Below, one piece after another: positions 42,661 through 53,802 of a stretch of 64,000 nt of DNA. Position 1 is the first letter of the stretch. Each line of letters begins with the position of its first letter. The notes below the pieces were generated by a model. The model worked only from the letters and a program-made list of their open reading frames with translations. It was not told where the DNA came from and did no database searches. Origin of the DNA: Clostridiales bacterium (GTDB lineage: Bacteria; Bacillota; Clostridia; Saccharofermentanales; Saccharofermentanaceae); NCBI GenBank assembly GCA_017962145.1, contig JAGCVX010000038.1, forward strand, positions 62,001-126,000. The letters are read 5' to 3'. A program made the translations under genes and the position numbers.

Positions 42661-44682
42661 ATGGAAGAGCGGATGCAGAATAAATTTGTGATCCATTCAC
42701 CCTTTGCGCCGACCGGCGATCAGCCGCAGGCCATCGAGAAACTGGTGGATGGATTAGAAGCCGGGATGAAGGGTCAGACTTTGCTGGGTGTAACAGGATC
42801 CGGCAAGACCTTCACCATGGCCAACATAATTGAGAAGACCCAGCGCCCGACGCTGGTCATCGCGCCGAACAAAACTCTGGCAGCCCAGCTTGCTGCCGAG
42901 TTTAAGGCGTTCTTCCCGGATAACGCAGTAGAGTTCTTCGTATCTTATTACGACTACTACCAGCCGGAAGCCTACATCGCTTCCACCGATACTTTCATCG
43001 AAAAAGATTGTGATATTAACGACGAGATCGATCGTATGCGGCACAGTGCTACCAGCGCTCTTCTTGAAAGAAGAGATGTTATTGTGGTGGCATCTGTGTC
43101 CTGCATTTACGGCTTAGGTGATCCGTCAGACTATAAGGACCTGATGATCAACCTTCGAGTCGGAAACCTTACGTCCCGTGATGCCGTCATCCGTAAGCTC
43201 ATCGATCTTCAGTATGTTCGTAACGACTATGAGATCACCCGTGGTGCATTTCGCGTAAAAGGAGACACGCTGGATATCTTCCCGCCGTCTTCTGAAGAAT
43301 TGTTGACGCGAGTGACTTTCTTCGGAGATGAGATCGAGAAGATCACGGAAGTGCATTACCTGACGGGAAAAGTGATGTGGAACCGAAACTACGCAGTGAT
43401 CTTCCCGGCGTCCCACTATGCGACAACAAAAGAAAAACTCGAGCGTGCCATCGTCACGATCGAGGAAGAACTGGATGCGCGTCTTGCCGAGCTTCGTGAA
43501 GCAGGAAAACTCATCGAGGCCTACCGTCTCGAACAGAGAACACGCTATGATCTGGAGATGCTTCAGGAGACCGGATTTGTAAAGGGAATCGAAAACTATT
43601 CCCGTCATCTGACGCAGAGAAAGCCCGGCGAACCGCCTTATACGCTGATGGACTTTATGCCGGAAGATTATCTTCTCATGATCGACGAGTCGCATGTTAC
43701 CGTACCGCAGATCGGTGCGATGTATAACGGTGACCGTTCGCGTAAGACTACGCTGGTGGACTATGGTTTCCGTCTGCCGTCCGCATTTGATAACCGTCCG
43801 CTGAAGTTCGACGAGTTTGAAAAGAAGATGGGGCAGACGATCTTTGTTTCGGCTACCCCTTCGACCTACGAAGCCGAGCACAGCGGGCAGACCGTCGAGC
43901 AGATCATCCGTCCGACGGGACTTCTCGATCCGGAGATCTCGATCCGCCCTGTAGACGGGCAGATGGAAGATATCCTTACCGAGATCCGCGCGACCACAGC
44001 AAAGGGCGAGCGTGCGCTGATCCTGACGCTGACCAAGAAGATGTCCGAAGACCTGACCGGTTACCTCACTCAGGAAGATATCCGGGTCAAGTATCTGCAC
44101 TCCGATATCGATATCGTGGACCGCATGAAGATCCTCCGTCAGCTAAGACAAGGCGAGTTCGATGTACTTGTCGGTATCAACCTTCTGCGTGAGGGTCTCG
44201 ATATTCCGGAGGTCTCGCTCCTTATGATCCTCGATGCCGATAAGGAAGGCTTCCTGCGTTCGACACGATCCCTGATCCAGATGATCGGACGTGCCGCGCG
44301 TAACGTAAACGGACGCGTTATCTTCTATGCGGATGATGTGACGGATTCGATGTTTGCGGCAGTTTCGGAGACAAACCGTCGACGTGAGATCCAGATCCAG
44401 TATAATAAGGATAACGGCATTACGCCGAAGAGTGTCAGCAAAGAAGTCCGTGACGTTCTGGAGACGATGGAAGAAGCCAGCCGGGAAGAGAAGATCGATA
44501 TGTCCGATCTTGCCGCACTGGTCAACGAAAAGAAGACCCATATGTCGAAGAAAGAACTCGAGAAACTGGCTTCGCGTCTGGACAAGGAGATGAAGGCCGC
44601 GGCCAAGGAATTGAAATTCGAAGAGGCAGCCAAGCTTCGCGATCTTTTGGTGATCGTAAAGGGAAAACTGTCAGATACATAG
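42661..44682 (+). CDS. uvrB: Excinuclease ABC subunit B
   Basis: DNA-damage verification helicase of nucleotide excision repair. 673 residues: Walker [11 protein letters not shown] near residue 40-50, beta-hairpin region [58 protein letters not shown] (Walker B), helicase motifs V/VI ([40 protein letters not shown]), and a C-terminal UvrC-binding UVR domain ([24 protein letters not shown]). AGGAG six bases before ATG. An SOS box precedes it. uvrA and uvrC are not in the window. Confidence 0.98.
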   Translation: MEERMQNKFVIHSPFAPTGDQPQAIEKLVDGLEAGMKGQTLLGVTGSGKTFTMANIIEKTQRPTLVIAPNKTLAAQLAAEFKAFFPDNAVEFFVSYYDYYQPEAYIASTDTFIEKDCDINDEIDRMRHSATSALLERRDVIVVASVSCIYGLGDPSDYKDLMINLRVGNLTSRDAVIRKLIDLQYVRNDYEITRGAFRVKGDTLDIFPPSSEELLTRVTFFGDEIEKITEVHYLTGKVMWNRNYAVIFPASHYATTKEKLERAIVTIEEELDARLAELREAGKLIEAYRLEQRTRYDLEMLQETGFVKGIENYSRHLTQRKPGEPPYTLMDFMPEDYLLMIDESHVTVPQIGAMYNGDRSRKTTLVDYGFRLPSAFDNRPLKFDEFEKKMGQTIFVSATPSTYEAEHSGQTVEQIIRPTGLLDPEISIRPVDGQMEDILTEIRATTAKGERALILTLTKKMSEDLTGYLTQEDIRVKYLHSDIDIVDRMKILRQLRQGEFDVLVGINLLREGLDIPEVSLLMILDADKEGFLRSTRSLIQMIGRAARNVNGRVIFYADDVTDSMFAAVSETNRRREIQIQYNKDNGITPKSVSKEVRDVLETMEEASREEKIDMSDLAALVNEKKTHMSKKELEKLASRLDKEMKAAAKELKFEEAAKLRDLLVIVKGKLSDT

Positions 44683-44706
44683 CCGTAAGGGCAGGGAGGA
44701 ACAAAA

Positions 44707-47700
44707 GTGGCAGAGGCGATTTCGCAGGGATTTGTTCATCTGCATCTGCATACCGAATACAGTCTTCTCGATGGTGCGATCCGCATCAAGCGTCTGGCTG
44801 CCCGTCTGAAAGAACTGGGCATGACTTCCTGTGCCATCACGGATCACGGCGTCATGTACGGCTGCGTCGAGTTCTATAAAGCCATGGAAGAAGAAGGCAT
44901 CCACCCCATTATCGGCTGTGAATGCTATGTCGCCCCGCGTGGCCGTTTCCTGAAAGAGAATGAAGATCGCAATTACTACCACCTTATACTTCTTGCGAAA
45001 AACGATGAAGGATTGATCAATCTCAACCGCCTTGTTTCAGCAGGTTTTACGGAAGGTTTTTATTATAAGCCGAGGATCGACCACGAGCTTCTGGAAAAGT
45101 ATTCGGAAGGTTTGATCGCACTTTCTGCATGTGTATCCGGTGAGGTTGCGACCTATATTCTGAAAGACGAGCCGGAAAAGGCAAAAGAAACCGCACTGTG
45201 GTACGACAAGGTGTTCGGAAGAGGCAACTACTATCTGGAGATCCAGAGCAACCAGCTTCCGGAACAGGCCAAAGTCAACCAGCATCTGATCATGCTTTCC
45301 AACGAGACCGGTATCCCGCTTGTTGCGACAAATGACTGCCACTACATGTATAAGCAGGACAGCACGGCGCATGAAGTCCTTCTTTGTATGCAGACCGGAA
45401 AGCGTATGAGCGATCCGGACCGTATGCGTATGCCGAGCGCGGATTTCTACATCAAGTCCGAAGAAGAGATGCGCAGTTATTTTGCGTCGGTTCCGTCCGC
45501 GATCGAGAATACGACGAAGATCGCCAGCATGTGCCATGCCGGCTATACATTTGATCAGATCCATCTGCCTGCATTTGACGTTCCGCTGGAGTATACGGAT
45601 GCGGAAGAATACCTGCGCCATCTTTGCAGCGAAGGCTTGAAGATGCGCCTTTCCGGATGTACCGATGAAGAAGAGATCAACAGATACATGGAGCGTGCCG
45701 AGTATGAGATGTCGGTCATTACCTCGATGGGATATACCGACTATTATCTGATCGTATGGGACTTCATCCACTACGCGAAAGAAAACAAGATCATGGTCGG
45801 ACCGGGCCGTGGTTCGGGTGCCGGATCGCTCGTTGCGTACGCGCTTCAGATCACGAATATCGACCCGATCAAATACGGTCTGATCTTCGAACGTTTCCTG
45901 AATAACGAACGTGTCAGCATGCCTGACTTTGACGTAGATTTCTGCTACGAAAGAAGACAGGAAGTAATCGACTATGTTACGAGAAAATACGGCGAAGACC
46001 GTGTCGCACAGGTTATCACATTCGGAACACTTGCGGCGAAAGCCTGCATCAAGGATGTCGCCCGCGCACTCGATGTTCCGTACGCGGAAAGTGACCGTAT
46101 CTGCAAGATGATCCCGAACAGTCTGGGTATCACGATCGACGCGGCGCTGAAGGCGTCTCCGGATCTGAAGAGTGAATATGAAAATTCCGATGTCGTAAGA
46201 CAGGTGATCGATACGGCGATGCTTTTTGAGGGCATGCCGCGTCACGCATCGACCCACGCGGCAGGCGTGATCATCTCCGCCAAACCGCTGACGGAGATCG
46301 CACCTCTTGCGAAAAACGATGAATCTGTCGTTGTCCAGTTTGCGAAAGCCAATTCCGAGGAGATCGGACTTTTGAAGTTCGACTTCCTGGGACTTCGTAC
46401 GTTGACGGTCATGCGCGATACCGCCAAGATGGTTTTAGAAAACCAGGGGATCGAGATCGACTTTGACCGCATCCCGATGGATGAACCGGAAGTCTTTGAG
46501 ATGATCAGCCGCGGAGATACCGAAGGCGTGTTCCAGCTTGAAAGTTCGGGCATGACGTCGTTCATGATGGATCTGAAACCGTCTTCACTTGAGGACGTTA
46601 TCGCGGGTATCTCCCTGTACCGTCCGGGTCCGATGGATCAGATCCCGAAGTATGTTGCGGCGCGTCACGATCCGTCTTCCATCAAGTACGATCATCCGCT
46701 CCTCGAGCCGATCCTGAATATGACATACGGCTGTATGATCTACCAGGAGCAGGTCATGCAGATCGTGCGTGATCTTGCAGGATTCTCGATGGGCCAGTCG
46801 GATAATATCCGTCGTGCCATGGCCAAGAAAAAAGCGTCCCTGATGGAGAAATACAGACAGACCTTTATCTATGGCGGCAAGGATGAAAAGGGTAGAGAAG
46901 TTGCCGGTGCGATCGCAAACGGCGTTTCCGAACCGGTTGCCAGAAAGATCTTCGACGACGTAACCCAGTTCGCCGGATATGCATTTAATAAGTCCCACGC
47001 AGCAGCCTATGCGGTTGTAGGATATTTCACGGCGTATCTGAAATATCACTACCCGACCGAGTTTATGGCGGCGATGCTCAACAGCTTCCTGGGAAGTCAG
47101 GCGCAGTCTGCCTGGTACACTTCCTGTGCGAAAAAGATGGGGATCAAGATCCTCCCGCCGTCCGTCAACAAGAGCTCCGTTCGTTTCTCTACAGAAGGAG
47201 AAAAGGAGATCCGTATCGGTCTGACCGCGATCAAAAATGTCGGTGAAAATGCCGTGCGCAAACTGGTCGTAGACCGTGAGGTACATGGTGAGTTTACATC
47301 CTTTGGTGATTTCCTCAGACGAAGTGAGGAACTCGAGATCAACAAGAAGATGATCGAAAGTCTTATCTTGTCTTCTGCGATGGATGAGTTCGGGATCCCG
47401 CGTTCCCAGATGCTGGGCGCGGCCGAGCCGTATCTGAGCCGTCTTTCTTCGACGAAACATCAGGCGATGGAAGGCCAGATCTCGATCTTCAGTCTTCTCG
47501 ATGAGGGAAGTGCCGCAAACTCTGACGAGCCGGTCCTTCCAAACGTCAGCGAGTTCTCACTCGAAGACCGTCTGATGAAAGAAAAAGAGATGCTGGGACT
47601 TTATGTTTCCGGACATCCTCTGGATAACTATAAGATCGCGATCGAGAAGTGCTCGAACACAGACAGCACCTCCTTCCTCAAGACGCTCGGCGAGGATGTC

Positions 47701-48342
47701 GGAAGCGGGCGTGTGCTTGCGGATAAAGAACAGGTCCTGATGGCCGGTCTGATCACATCCAAGACTCAAAAGACCACGAAGACCGGAAAGTTCATGTGCT
47801 TCTTGCGCGTGGAGGATATGTACGGTGACTACGAAGTGATCGTGTTCCCGGAGACCTATAGCCGCTACGGCGCCGTGATCAATGCATCCCGTGCGCTTCT
47901 GATCCGCGGACGTGTGCAGATCGATGATGAAGAAGTCAAGCTGATCATGGAGGACTGCGTGACCTTAAGCCGCGACGACGAGGAACTGTGCGTTCTGCCT
48001 GAGCCGACATCGAAGTATACACGTGCTCCGAGACCTGCGCCGGCTCCGGAAAACAAGGCGCAACCGCAGCCGCAAACGGAAACCGCTCCATCTGCAGCAG
48101 CGACATCTGCGGAGAAAAAGATTCGCGTTGCGATCCGCTACTACGGAGATGTAGGAGACGACGGATACAAGAGACTGCTGTCGACATGTGCCTATTTCCA
48201 CGGAAATGTCCCTGTCTACGTGGCGCTGGTCAAGGAACAGAGAAGTTTCCTTCTGCCTGCGGAATATGAGATCGAGTGGAGCCGTGAAGTCTGCGAGATC
48301 CTCGTACGTGAATTCGGCGTGGAAAATATTTCCCTGTTTTAA
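44707..48342 (+). CDS. dnaE: DNA polymerase III alpha subunit (DnaE)
   Basis: 1211 residues. PHP domain at the N-terminus (FVHLHLHTEYSLLDG, CAITDHGVMYG), polymerase palm with PGRGSGAGSLVAYAL and MPDFDVDFCYERRQEVIDYV, the fingers region ISLYRPGPMDQIP, helix-hairpin-helix, and a C-terminal OB fold (VLMAGLITSKTQKTTKTGKFMCFLRVEDMYG). A Pro/Ala/Gln-rich linker separates a last about 75-residue domain. Bacillota normally use PolC for the main replication and DnaE for lagging-strand starts or repair. GTG start; AGGAGG seven bases before, 24 bases after uvrB. Confidence 0.97.
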   Translation: MAEAISQGFVHLHLHTEYSLLDGAIRIKRLAARLKELGMTSCAITDHGVMYGCVEFYKAMEEEGIHPIIGCECYVAPRGRFLKENEDRNYYHLILLAKNDEGLINLNRLVSAGFTEGFYYKPRIDHELLEKYSEGLIALSACVSGEVATYILKDEPEKAKETALWYDKVFGRGNYYLEIQSNQLPEQAKVNQHLIMLSNETGIPLVATNDCHYMYKQDSTAHEVLLCMQTGKRMSDPDRMRMPSADFYIKSEEEMRSYFASVPSAIENTTKIASMCHAGYTFDQIHLPAFDVPLEYTDAEEYLRHLCSEGLKMRLSGCTDEEEINRYMERAEYEMSVITSMGYTDYYLIVWDFIHYAKENKIMVGPGRGSGAGSLVAYALQITNIDPIKYGLIFERFLNNERVSMPDFDVDFCYERRQEVIDYVTRKYGEDRVAQVITFGTLAAKACIKDVARALDVPYAESDRICKMIPNSLGITIDAALKASPDLKSEYENSDVVRQVIDTAMLFEGMPRHASTHAAGVIISAKPLTEIAPLAKNDESVVVQFAKANSEEIGLLKFDFLGLRTLTVMRDTAKMVLENQGIEIDFDRIPMDEPEVFEMISRGDTEGVFQLESSGMTSFMMDLKPSSLEDVIAGISLYRPGPMDQIPKYVAARHDPSSIKYDHPLLEPILNMTYGCMIYQEQVMQIVRDLAGFSMGQSDNIRRAMAKKKASLMEKYRQTFIYGGKDEKGREVAGAIANGVSEPVARKIFDDVTQFAGYAFNKSHAAAYAVVGYFTAYLKYHYPTEFMAAMLNSFLGSQAQSAWYTSCAKKMGIKILPPSVNKSSVRFSTEGEKEIRIGLTAIKNVGENAVRKLVVDREVHGEFTSFGDFLRRSEELEINKKMIESLILSSAMDEFGIPRSQMLGAAEPYLSRLSSTKHQAMEGQISIFSLLDEGSAANSDEPVLPNVSEFSLEDRLMKEKEMLGLYVSGHPLDNYKIAIEKCSNTDSTSFLKTLGEDVGSGRVLADKEQVLMAGLITSKTQKTTKTGKFMCFLRVEDMYGDYEVIVFPETYSRYGAVINASRALLIRGRVQIDDEEVKLIMEDCVTLSRDDEELCVLPEPTSKYTRAPRPAPAPENKAQPQPQTETAPSAAATSAEKKIRVAIRYYGDVGDDGYKRLLSTCAYFHGNVPVYVALVKEQRSFLLPAEYEIEWSREVCEILVREFGVENISLF

Positions 48343-48348
48343 ATGCTC

Positions 48349-48357
48349 TGGTATAAT
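48349..48357 (+). promoter_or_regulatory. Extended -10 promoter of pfkA
   Basis: TGGTATAAT (48349-48357) is an extended -10 immediately downstream of dnaE; no clear -35 is visible. Confidence 0.5.
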
Positions 48358-48403
48358 ATCCCTATCGAAATGAAACGAAATACTTCTATGGGGAGAAAGA
48401 AAT

Positions 48404-49453
48404 ATGTTTGAGGAATATGTAAATGGAAATCTGCCGAATCTGAAAGAGATGGTAGCGAAGAATTATGATAAGGTCGATCGTTCTGCTGAACCGGAGGTTC
48501 ACGGTATCGGTATTCTTACCAGTGGTGGTGATGCTCCGGGCATGAACGCGACGATCCGTGCGGTAGTACGTGCCGGTACCAAAGCCGGTTATAAGATGAT
48601 GGGTGTTACTCGTGGTTACCACGGCCTTTGGAAAGGTGAGATCAAGGAACTCGGTCATAGAGATGTTTCCGAGACACTCCAGCGTGGTGGTACGTTCCTG
48701 ATGACAGCAAGATCGAAGACCTGGGAGACACCGGAAGGCGTTCTCAAAGGCGCAAAGAACTGCGAAGTATTCGGCATCGACTGTATGGTCGTAATCGGCG
48801 GTGACGGTTCTTTCAAGGGCGCAAGAGATCTGGCAAGAATCGGTATTCCGGTAATCGGAATTCCGGGTACGATCGATAACGATGTCGCTTCTACACAGTA
48901 TACGATCGGTTACGATACAGCGATGAATACCGCGATGGAAGCAATCGACAAACTCCGTGATACCGCATCCTCTCACGAGCGCTGCAGTGTTATCGAAGTT
49001 ATGGGCCGTCATGCAGGTTATATCGCCCTGAACGTAGGTATTGCGACAGGCGCAGAGCTGATCCTGATCCCGGAAGTACCGTGGGACATGAAGGATGTTA
49101 TCAAGACCATCCTCGACTGCAGAAACAAAGGCAAGCGCCACTATATCGTTATCGTGGCAGAAGGTGCCGGCAGTGCGACAGATATCGCAAAGCAGATCGA
49201 AGAAGCGACCGAGATCGAGTCCCGTCCGACGATCCTGGGACACCTGCAGAGAGGCGGCAGCCCGACGCTGCGTGACCGTACGATGGCCAGCCTGATGGGC
49301 ATCCGCGCCATCGAGTGCATTCAAGATAAGAGACTGAATCGCCTTGTGGTATATCGCAATGGCGAGATTTCTGATGTAGATATCGAGGAGGGACTCTCTC
49401 TCACAAAGACCATTTCCATGGAGGATCTGGAGAGATCGAAGCTCCTTTCTTGA
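48404..49453 (+). CDS. pfkA: 6-phosphofructokinase
   Basis: Phosphorylates fructose 6-phosphate in glycolysis. ATP-type signatures: GILTSGGDAPGMNATIRAVVRAG, VIGGDGSFKGA (Gly of GGDG argues for ATP over PPi), GTIDNDVAST, DTASSHERCSVIEVMGRHAGYIAL and GHLQRGGSPTLRDR. 349 residues, with about 35 extra residues (MFEEYVNGNLPNLKEM...) before the usual start. The ribosome site GGGGAGAAAG is six bases before this ATG, and no better internal start is seen. dnaE-pfkA neighbourhood is common in Bacillota. Confidence 0.95.
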   Translation: MFEEYVNGNLPNLKEMVAKNYDKVDRSAEPEVHGIGILTSGGDAPGMNATIRAVVRAGTKAGYKMMGVTRGYHGLWKGEIKELGHRDVSETLQRGGTFLMTARSKTWETPEGVLKGAKNCEVFGIDCMVVIGGDGSFKGARDLARIGIPVIGIPGTIDNDVASTQYTIGYDTAMNTAMEAIDKLRDTASSHERCSVIEVMGRHAGYIALNVGIATGAELILIPEVPWDMKDVIKTILDCRNKGKRHYIVIVAEGAGSATDIAKQIEEATEIESRPTILGHLQRGGSPTLRDRTMASLMGIRAIECIQDKRLNRLVVYRNGEISDVDIEEGLSLTKTISMEDLERSKLLS

Positions 49454-49465
49454 TCAGAGGAGAAT

Positions 49466-51916
49466 ATGTATACAACATTTGAAGAAGAGGCCGCGCGTAA
49501 ACTGGTCCGCGGCAAATCTCTTTCCATACTTGAGTATGACAAGATACTTGACAGACTGGTTAATCACGCTCGTACAGTTTACGGGCGTGAGCTTTGCTAT
49601 GGGCTTCTGCCGACATCGGATGTGTCACTGGTAGAAGTCTGGCAGCAGGAAACACAGGATGCGCTTACATTCCTGGTGAAAGAAGGCGCGCTTCCGCTGG
49701 GTGGCGTAAACGATATCCGTGATGCAGTAAAGTTTTCGGATACAGGTGCGACACTTACCATGAAGCATCTGCTTTATGTCGCGCAGTTTTTAAGAACCGT
49801 AGAACGGCTTTATCACGTGACTCCGAAATCCCTCGGAGAGGAGGAGAAGGATAACCTTCTTCTGATCGAACTGAAGCAGCTGCTTCCGCTCGATGCACTG
49901 GAAAAAGATATCTCTTCCGCGATCAACGGCGAAAACGAGATGAACGATCGGGCCAGCAATGAGCTCTATGCCATCCGCCGTCAGATCCGTGAAGCGCAAA
50001 GCAGTATCCGTGAGATCCTCGAACGCCTGATCCGAAAGAATCCGCAGGCGCTGCAGGATCAGCTGGTCACCATGCGTGACGGCCGTTATTGTGTTCCGGT
50101 CAAGCCGGAAAAGAAAAGCGAAGTTCCCGGTGTCGTTCACGATACATCCGCATCCGGTCAGACGCTCTTCATCGAGCCGATGGCAGTTGTGGAACTGAAT
50201 AACAAGATCCGTGAATGGACAGCGGCTGAGCAGGAAGAGATCAACCGTATTCTGGGTATCCTTACCGGGAAGGTCGGCATCAACAAAGATGCGATCCTTT
50301 CCGATATCGCGATCATCGGTCATATTGATTTCATGCAGGCCAAAGCCCAGTACGCACTTGAGATCGACGGCTCTCGTCCGAAGATGAATCAGGAAGGACG
50401 TATCGTGCTTCGAAAGGCACGTCATCCGCTGATCGACAAAGAAAAAGTCGTACCGATCGATTTTTCTGTCGGTACCGATTACCGTACACTCGTCATTACC
50501 GGCCCGAATACCGGTGGTAAGACCGTATCTCTTAAGACCTGCGGTCTGATCTCGTTGATGGCGATGGCGGGAATCTTCATTCCGTGCCTGGATCATTCGG
50601 AAGTGTCTACGTTTACGAAAGTACTGGCGGATATCGGTGACGAGCAGAGCATCGAACAGAGCCTTTCTACGTTCTCGGCGCACATGACCAATATCGTGCA
50701 GATCTTGAAACTGACGAAGAAGTCGACACTGGTCCTGGTCGATGAGCTGGGATCCGGAACGGATCCGTCCGAAGGTGCAGCCTTGGCGATCGCGATCCTG
50801 GACGAGTGCAGAAAGAAAGGTGCCGTGACGGTTGCCACAACGCACTATAAAGAGCTGAAAGCCTACGCGGTCGAACAGGAAGGCGTAGAAAATGCATGCT
50901 GTGAATTTGATACGGAAACGCTGTCTCCGACATACCGTCTCATGATCGGTCTGCCCGGTGTCAGTAATGCGTTTGTGATCTCCCGAAAGCTCGGCCTTCC
51001 GGGAAGCATCATCGATTCGGCGCAGAGCATCCTTTCCGAGGAGAGTCTGAAAGTAGAAGAACTTCTTTCTTCTGCGGAAAGACATAACCGCGAAAGTGAA
51101 AAACTCCAAAAAGAGATCCGTGACATGCGTGACTATGTAAAGAAGCAGTCGGAGGATCTGGAGAACCAGAGAAAGCAGATCGAAAAAGAGCGAAAGAGAG
51201 TATTGGCCAAGGCCAGGGAAGAGAAGCAGGAGATGCTCGAAGAAGTCCTGGAAAAAGCGGATGCTGTCTTAGATGAGATCAAGGAACTCCAGAAGATGGA
51301 GAACTCCCACGAAGCCGAGCGCAAGATCCGTGCGATCCGGAATAATCTTCGTGCCGGTCTTTCCGATATCGATGCTGAAGTCGATGCGGATACCGAACCG
51401 AAGGAGATCCCCGGCGAAAAACCGGATAAGATCCGTGAGGGCGGTCTTTATTATTCGCCGACACTGGATGTTACCGGTATCGTTATCAAGGGACCGGACA
51501 AGAACAATAACTGCATCCTTTCTTCGGGTCCGCTGAAGCTTACGGTTGCGGCGGATTCACTTCGCTATCCGAAGAAGGAAGACGTCAAGAAGAACGCTGT
51601 CGCAGACAGAAAGACTGCGCGAAAAGCTTCGGTTTCACGTGCGGATTCCATCCGTTTGAAGAAATCTTCGACCATGATGCCGGAGATCCAGCTTCTAGGT
51701 ATGACCGTAGATGAGGCCAATCAGGCTCTGGACCGTTATCTGGATGACTGTGTGCTGAGCAATATCTCCAATGTCCGTATCGTTCACGGCAAAGGCACCG
51801 GCGCCCTGCGTTCGGCTGTTGACCAGTTCCTCAAAAAGGACCGTCGAGTCAGATCGTATCGCCTGGGCACATTCGGAGAAGGCGAAGATGGCGTGACTAT
51901 CGCAGAACTCAAATAA
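49466..51916 (+). CDS. mutS2: Endonuclease/ATPase MutS2
   Basis: 816 residues. MutS-type ATPase with Walker A GPNTGGKTVSLKT (about residues 345-357), Walker B LVLVDELGSGTDPSEGAAL and ATTHYKELK, a coiled-coil region (residues about 520-610, RESEKLQKEIRDMRDYVKKQSE), then a KOW-like segment and a C-terminal Smr nuclease domain (LLGMTVDEANQALDRYLDD, IVHGKGTGALRSAV, FGEGEDGVTIAEL). It lacks the mismatch-recognition domain of MutS. In B. subtilis it also acts on collided ribosomes. 12 bases after pfkA. Confidence 0.96.
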   Translation: MYTTFEEEAARKLVRGKSLSILEYDKILDRLVNHARTVYGRELCYGLLPTSDVSLVEVWQQETQDALTFLVKEGALPLGGVNDIRDAVKFSDTGATLTMKHLLYVAQFLRTVERLYHVTPKSLGEEEKDNLLLIELKQLLPLDALEKDISSAINGENEMNDRASNELYAIRRQIREAQSSIREILERLIRKNPQALQDQLVTMRDGRYCVPVKPEKKSEVPGVVHDTSASGQTLFIEPMAVVELNNKIREWTAAEQEEINRILGILTGKVGINKDAILSDIAIIGHIDFMQAKAQYALEIDGSRPKMNQEGRIVLRKARHPLIDKEKVVPIDFSVGTDYRTLVITGPNTGGKTVSLKTCGLISLMAMAGIFIPCLDHSEVSTFTKVLADIGDEQSIEQSLSTFSAHMTNIVQILKLTKKSTLVLVDELGSGTDPSEGAALAIAILDECRKKGAVTVATTHYKELKAYAVEQEGVENACCEFDTETLSPTYRLMIGLPGVSNAFVISRKLGLPGSIIDSAQSILSEESLKVEELLSSAERHNRESEKLQKEIRDMRDYVKKQSEDLENQRKQIEKERKRVLAKAREEKQEMLEEVLEKADAVLDEIKELQKMENSHEAERKIRAIRNNLRAGLSDIDAEVDADTEPKEIPGEKPDKIREGGLYYSPTLDVTGIVIKGPDKNNNCILSSGPLKLTVAADSLRYPKKEDVKKNAVADRKTARKASVSRADSIRLKKSSTMMPEIQLLGMTVDEANQALDRYLDDCVLSNISNVRIVHGKGTGALRSAVDQFLKKDRRVRSYRLGTFGEGEDGVTIAELK

Positions 51917-52008
51917 AAAATCGGGATCTTTCCTTACAGTATAGTCACTTTTTCCAACGATCTAACACATAAAATAGTATTGAGGGAGAAAGATCAGGAG
52001 GAAAGATT

Positions 52009-53706
52009 ATGAAAAAGGCACTTTGTTTAGTTCTGGCCGGAGCGATGCTTCTTTCTTCGGCATGTAAAGATTCTTCTGAGAGCACGGAGCCGGTTGCTCC
52101 TGTTTCCGAAACTGAAACGGAAACCGAGACGGAGGCTGAAGAACCCGCGGAGTCAAAAGACAGTGGCGATGGTATGTCACTTATTCCCGCAGATTCGAAG
52201 CCGGACCCGGATCTGGTCGTGCTGCCCGATTTGCGGGAAGAGATCAAGGTTTATCCGGAAACGGACTTTATTAAATCGGATGACAGCGAGCATCTATGGA
52301 CATTTACATTATCCGGTGTGTATGTGGCTTATAGCGATGACGCCTTCACGACCTATGATAAAACGGGACAAACAACGAATCGGTGTGTTCTGGAGTACGA
52401 GGCTCCCGGTTTCGATTTTTCAGATGAGTTTCCTGAACTGGCTTTGTCGCTCAATCAGTTTCAGGATCCGCTCAACAGAGAGTATGAGTATCTCTATTAC
52501 AACTACTTCATGCAGTATGGAAATGGCATGAAAAAAGATGTCGATGTGATTTCGAAAGCCGTAATTCTCAGAGCTGATGAGCAGGTTTTTGCATACCGCA
52601 ATCTTCCGGCTCCGTTTGAGACGGACTACCAGGTGGTCACAGACGAAATCATCAATCTGGATACGCAGACAGGAGCTCTGATCAAGCTTGCCGATGTGGT
52701 GAAGGACATGGATGCATTTCGAGAACTCCTTCTTATCGAAGCGCGCAGAATCAGCGGAAATGATGAAGACTACATGAGAAGCGTTGAGGAAGCATTTAAT
52801 AACGGCGAATATACTTACCTGATCGATCTTACCGGTGTTACGCTTTACGGACTTCCCCAGTATGAAGGATATTCGCAATGGCATGATTATCTTCAGATAT
52901 TTTACTTAGGAAATGAATCCGTATTTGACAGCTGTTACTATATGGATCTGGCACCGGATTATGCGATCCACTTGGATGTGAATCAGTCGATCATGTGGGA
53001 TCTGGACCACGATGCAAAAACGGAGACGCTCCGTGTTGAACCTTCCGAAGATGCGGCGGCCGGCGGCTTTACGATCCTTGTGGACGGACAGGCGTGCTAT
53101 ACCGATTCGGAATATGTCAGCGCGCAGGAGACGATCTATGATCTGATCTTAGTATGTGCGGATCAGGGACACATGTATCTTTACGTGGCGACAGAAAGTG
53201 ATGCGGGGGAGAAGACGACATACTGTTTTGAGTTCAAAAGTGAAACACAGATCGAATATCGGTCTACTCTGGATATCGAATATCCTGGAAATAAGTCACA
53301 AAACTTCAATCCCAGACAATATTCTGCAAGAATCCTTTTTGATCTGGCAGGACATGAATACTATGCTTTTAACGAGAACATGAGAGTTGGTGCCAATGGA
53401 AAGAATGTTACAAACGATAATCTTTCTGAAATCGAATGGGGCGATATGCTGCGATTGAAGAAACCGATTACGGGTACGGTATTCAATTGGAGCTATATGA
53501 CTTTCACCGACGAAGAAATCACGATACGGCAGGAAACCAATCTGATGGCGGCATACACGGATCTGAGATCATATATCGTTTTCGAAGTTTTGTTAGATTC
53601 TGCGAGCGGCCAGGAATGCATATATGTGAGAGTGGATCTCACAAAAGATGAAGAAACGGGCAGGTTTCTGATCAATGGTGAAGAACCGTGCGAATTCTTT
53701 TTCTGA
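52009..53706 (+). CDS. Predicted lipoprotein with DUF3298-like region
   Basis: 565 residues. Signal MKKALCLVLAGAMLLSSAC with lipobox LSSAC, then a Ser/Thr/Glu-rich spacer (ETETETETEAEEPAE), then an extracellular domain. The segment INLDTQTGALIKLADVVKDMDAFRELLLIEARR resembles DUF3298/RsiV-type domains. The rest has no recognised family. AGGAGG lies nine bases upstream. It is followed by a strong terminator. Confidence 0.82.
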   Translation: MKKALCLVLAGAMLLSSACKDSSESTEPVAPVSETETETETEAEEPAESKDSGDGMSLIPADSKPDPDLVVLPDLREEIKVYPETDFIKSDDSEHLWTFTLSGVYVAYSDDAFTTYDKTGQTTNRCVLEYEAPGFDFSDEFPELALSLNQFQDPLNREYEYLYYNYFMQYGNGMKKDVDVISKAVILRADEQVFAYRNLPAPFETDYQVVTDEIINLDTQTGALIKLADVVKDMDAFRELLLIEARRISGNDEDYMRSVEEAFNNGEYTYLIDLTGVTLYGLPQYEGYSQWHDYLQIFYLGNESVFDSCYYMDLAPDYAIHLDVNQSIMWDLDHDAKTETLRVEPSEDAAAGGFTILVDGQACYTDSEYVSAQETIYDLILVCADQGHMYLYVATESDAGEKTTYCFEFKSETQIEYRSTLDIEYPGNKSQNFNPRQYSARILFDLAGHEYYAFNENMRVGANGKNVTNDNLSEIEWGDMLRLKKPITGTVFNWSYMTFTDEEITIRQETNLMAAYTDLRSYIVFEVLLDSASGQECIYVRVDLTKDEETGRFLINGEEPCEFFF

Positions 53707-53750
53707 GTCATCCATTTTATATAGTAAAAACAGGGCAGAAATGCTATTCT

Positions 53751-53788
53751 AAATGGCGGGGAACTTGCATCCCCGCCATTTTGTTGTT
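53751..53788 (+). terminator. Strong terminator after the 52009 lipoprotein
   Basis: AAATGGCGGGGA (53751-53762) and TCCCCGCCATTT (53770-53781) are perfectly complementary, followed by TGTTGTTT. Confidence 0.9.
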
Positions 53789-53802
53789 TAGAGGTCTATA
53801 AC

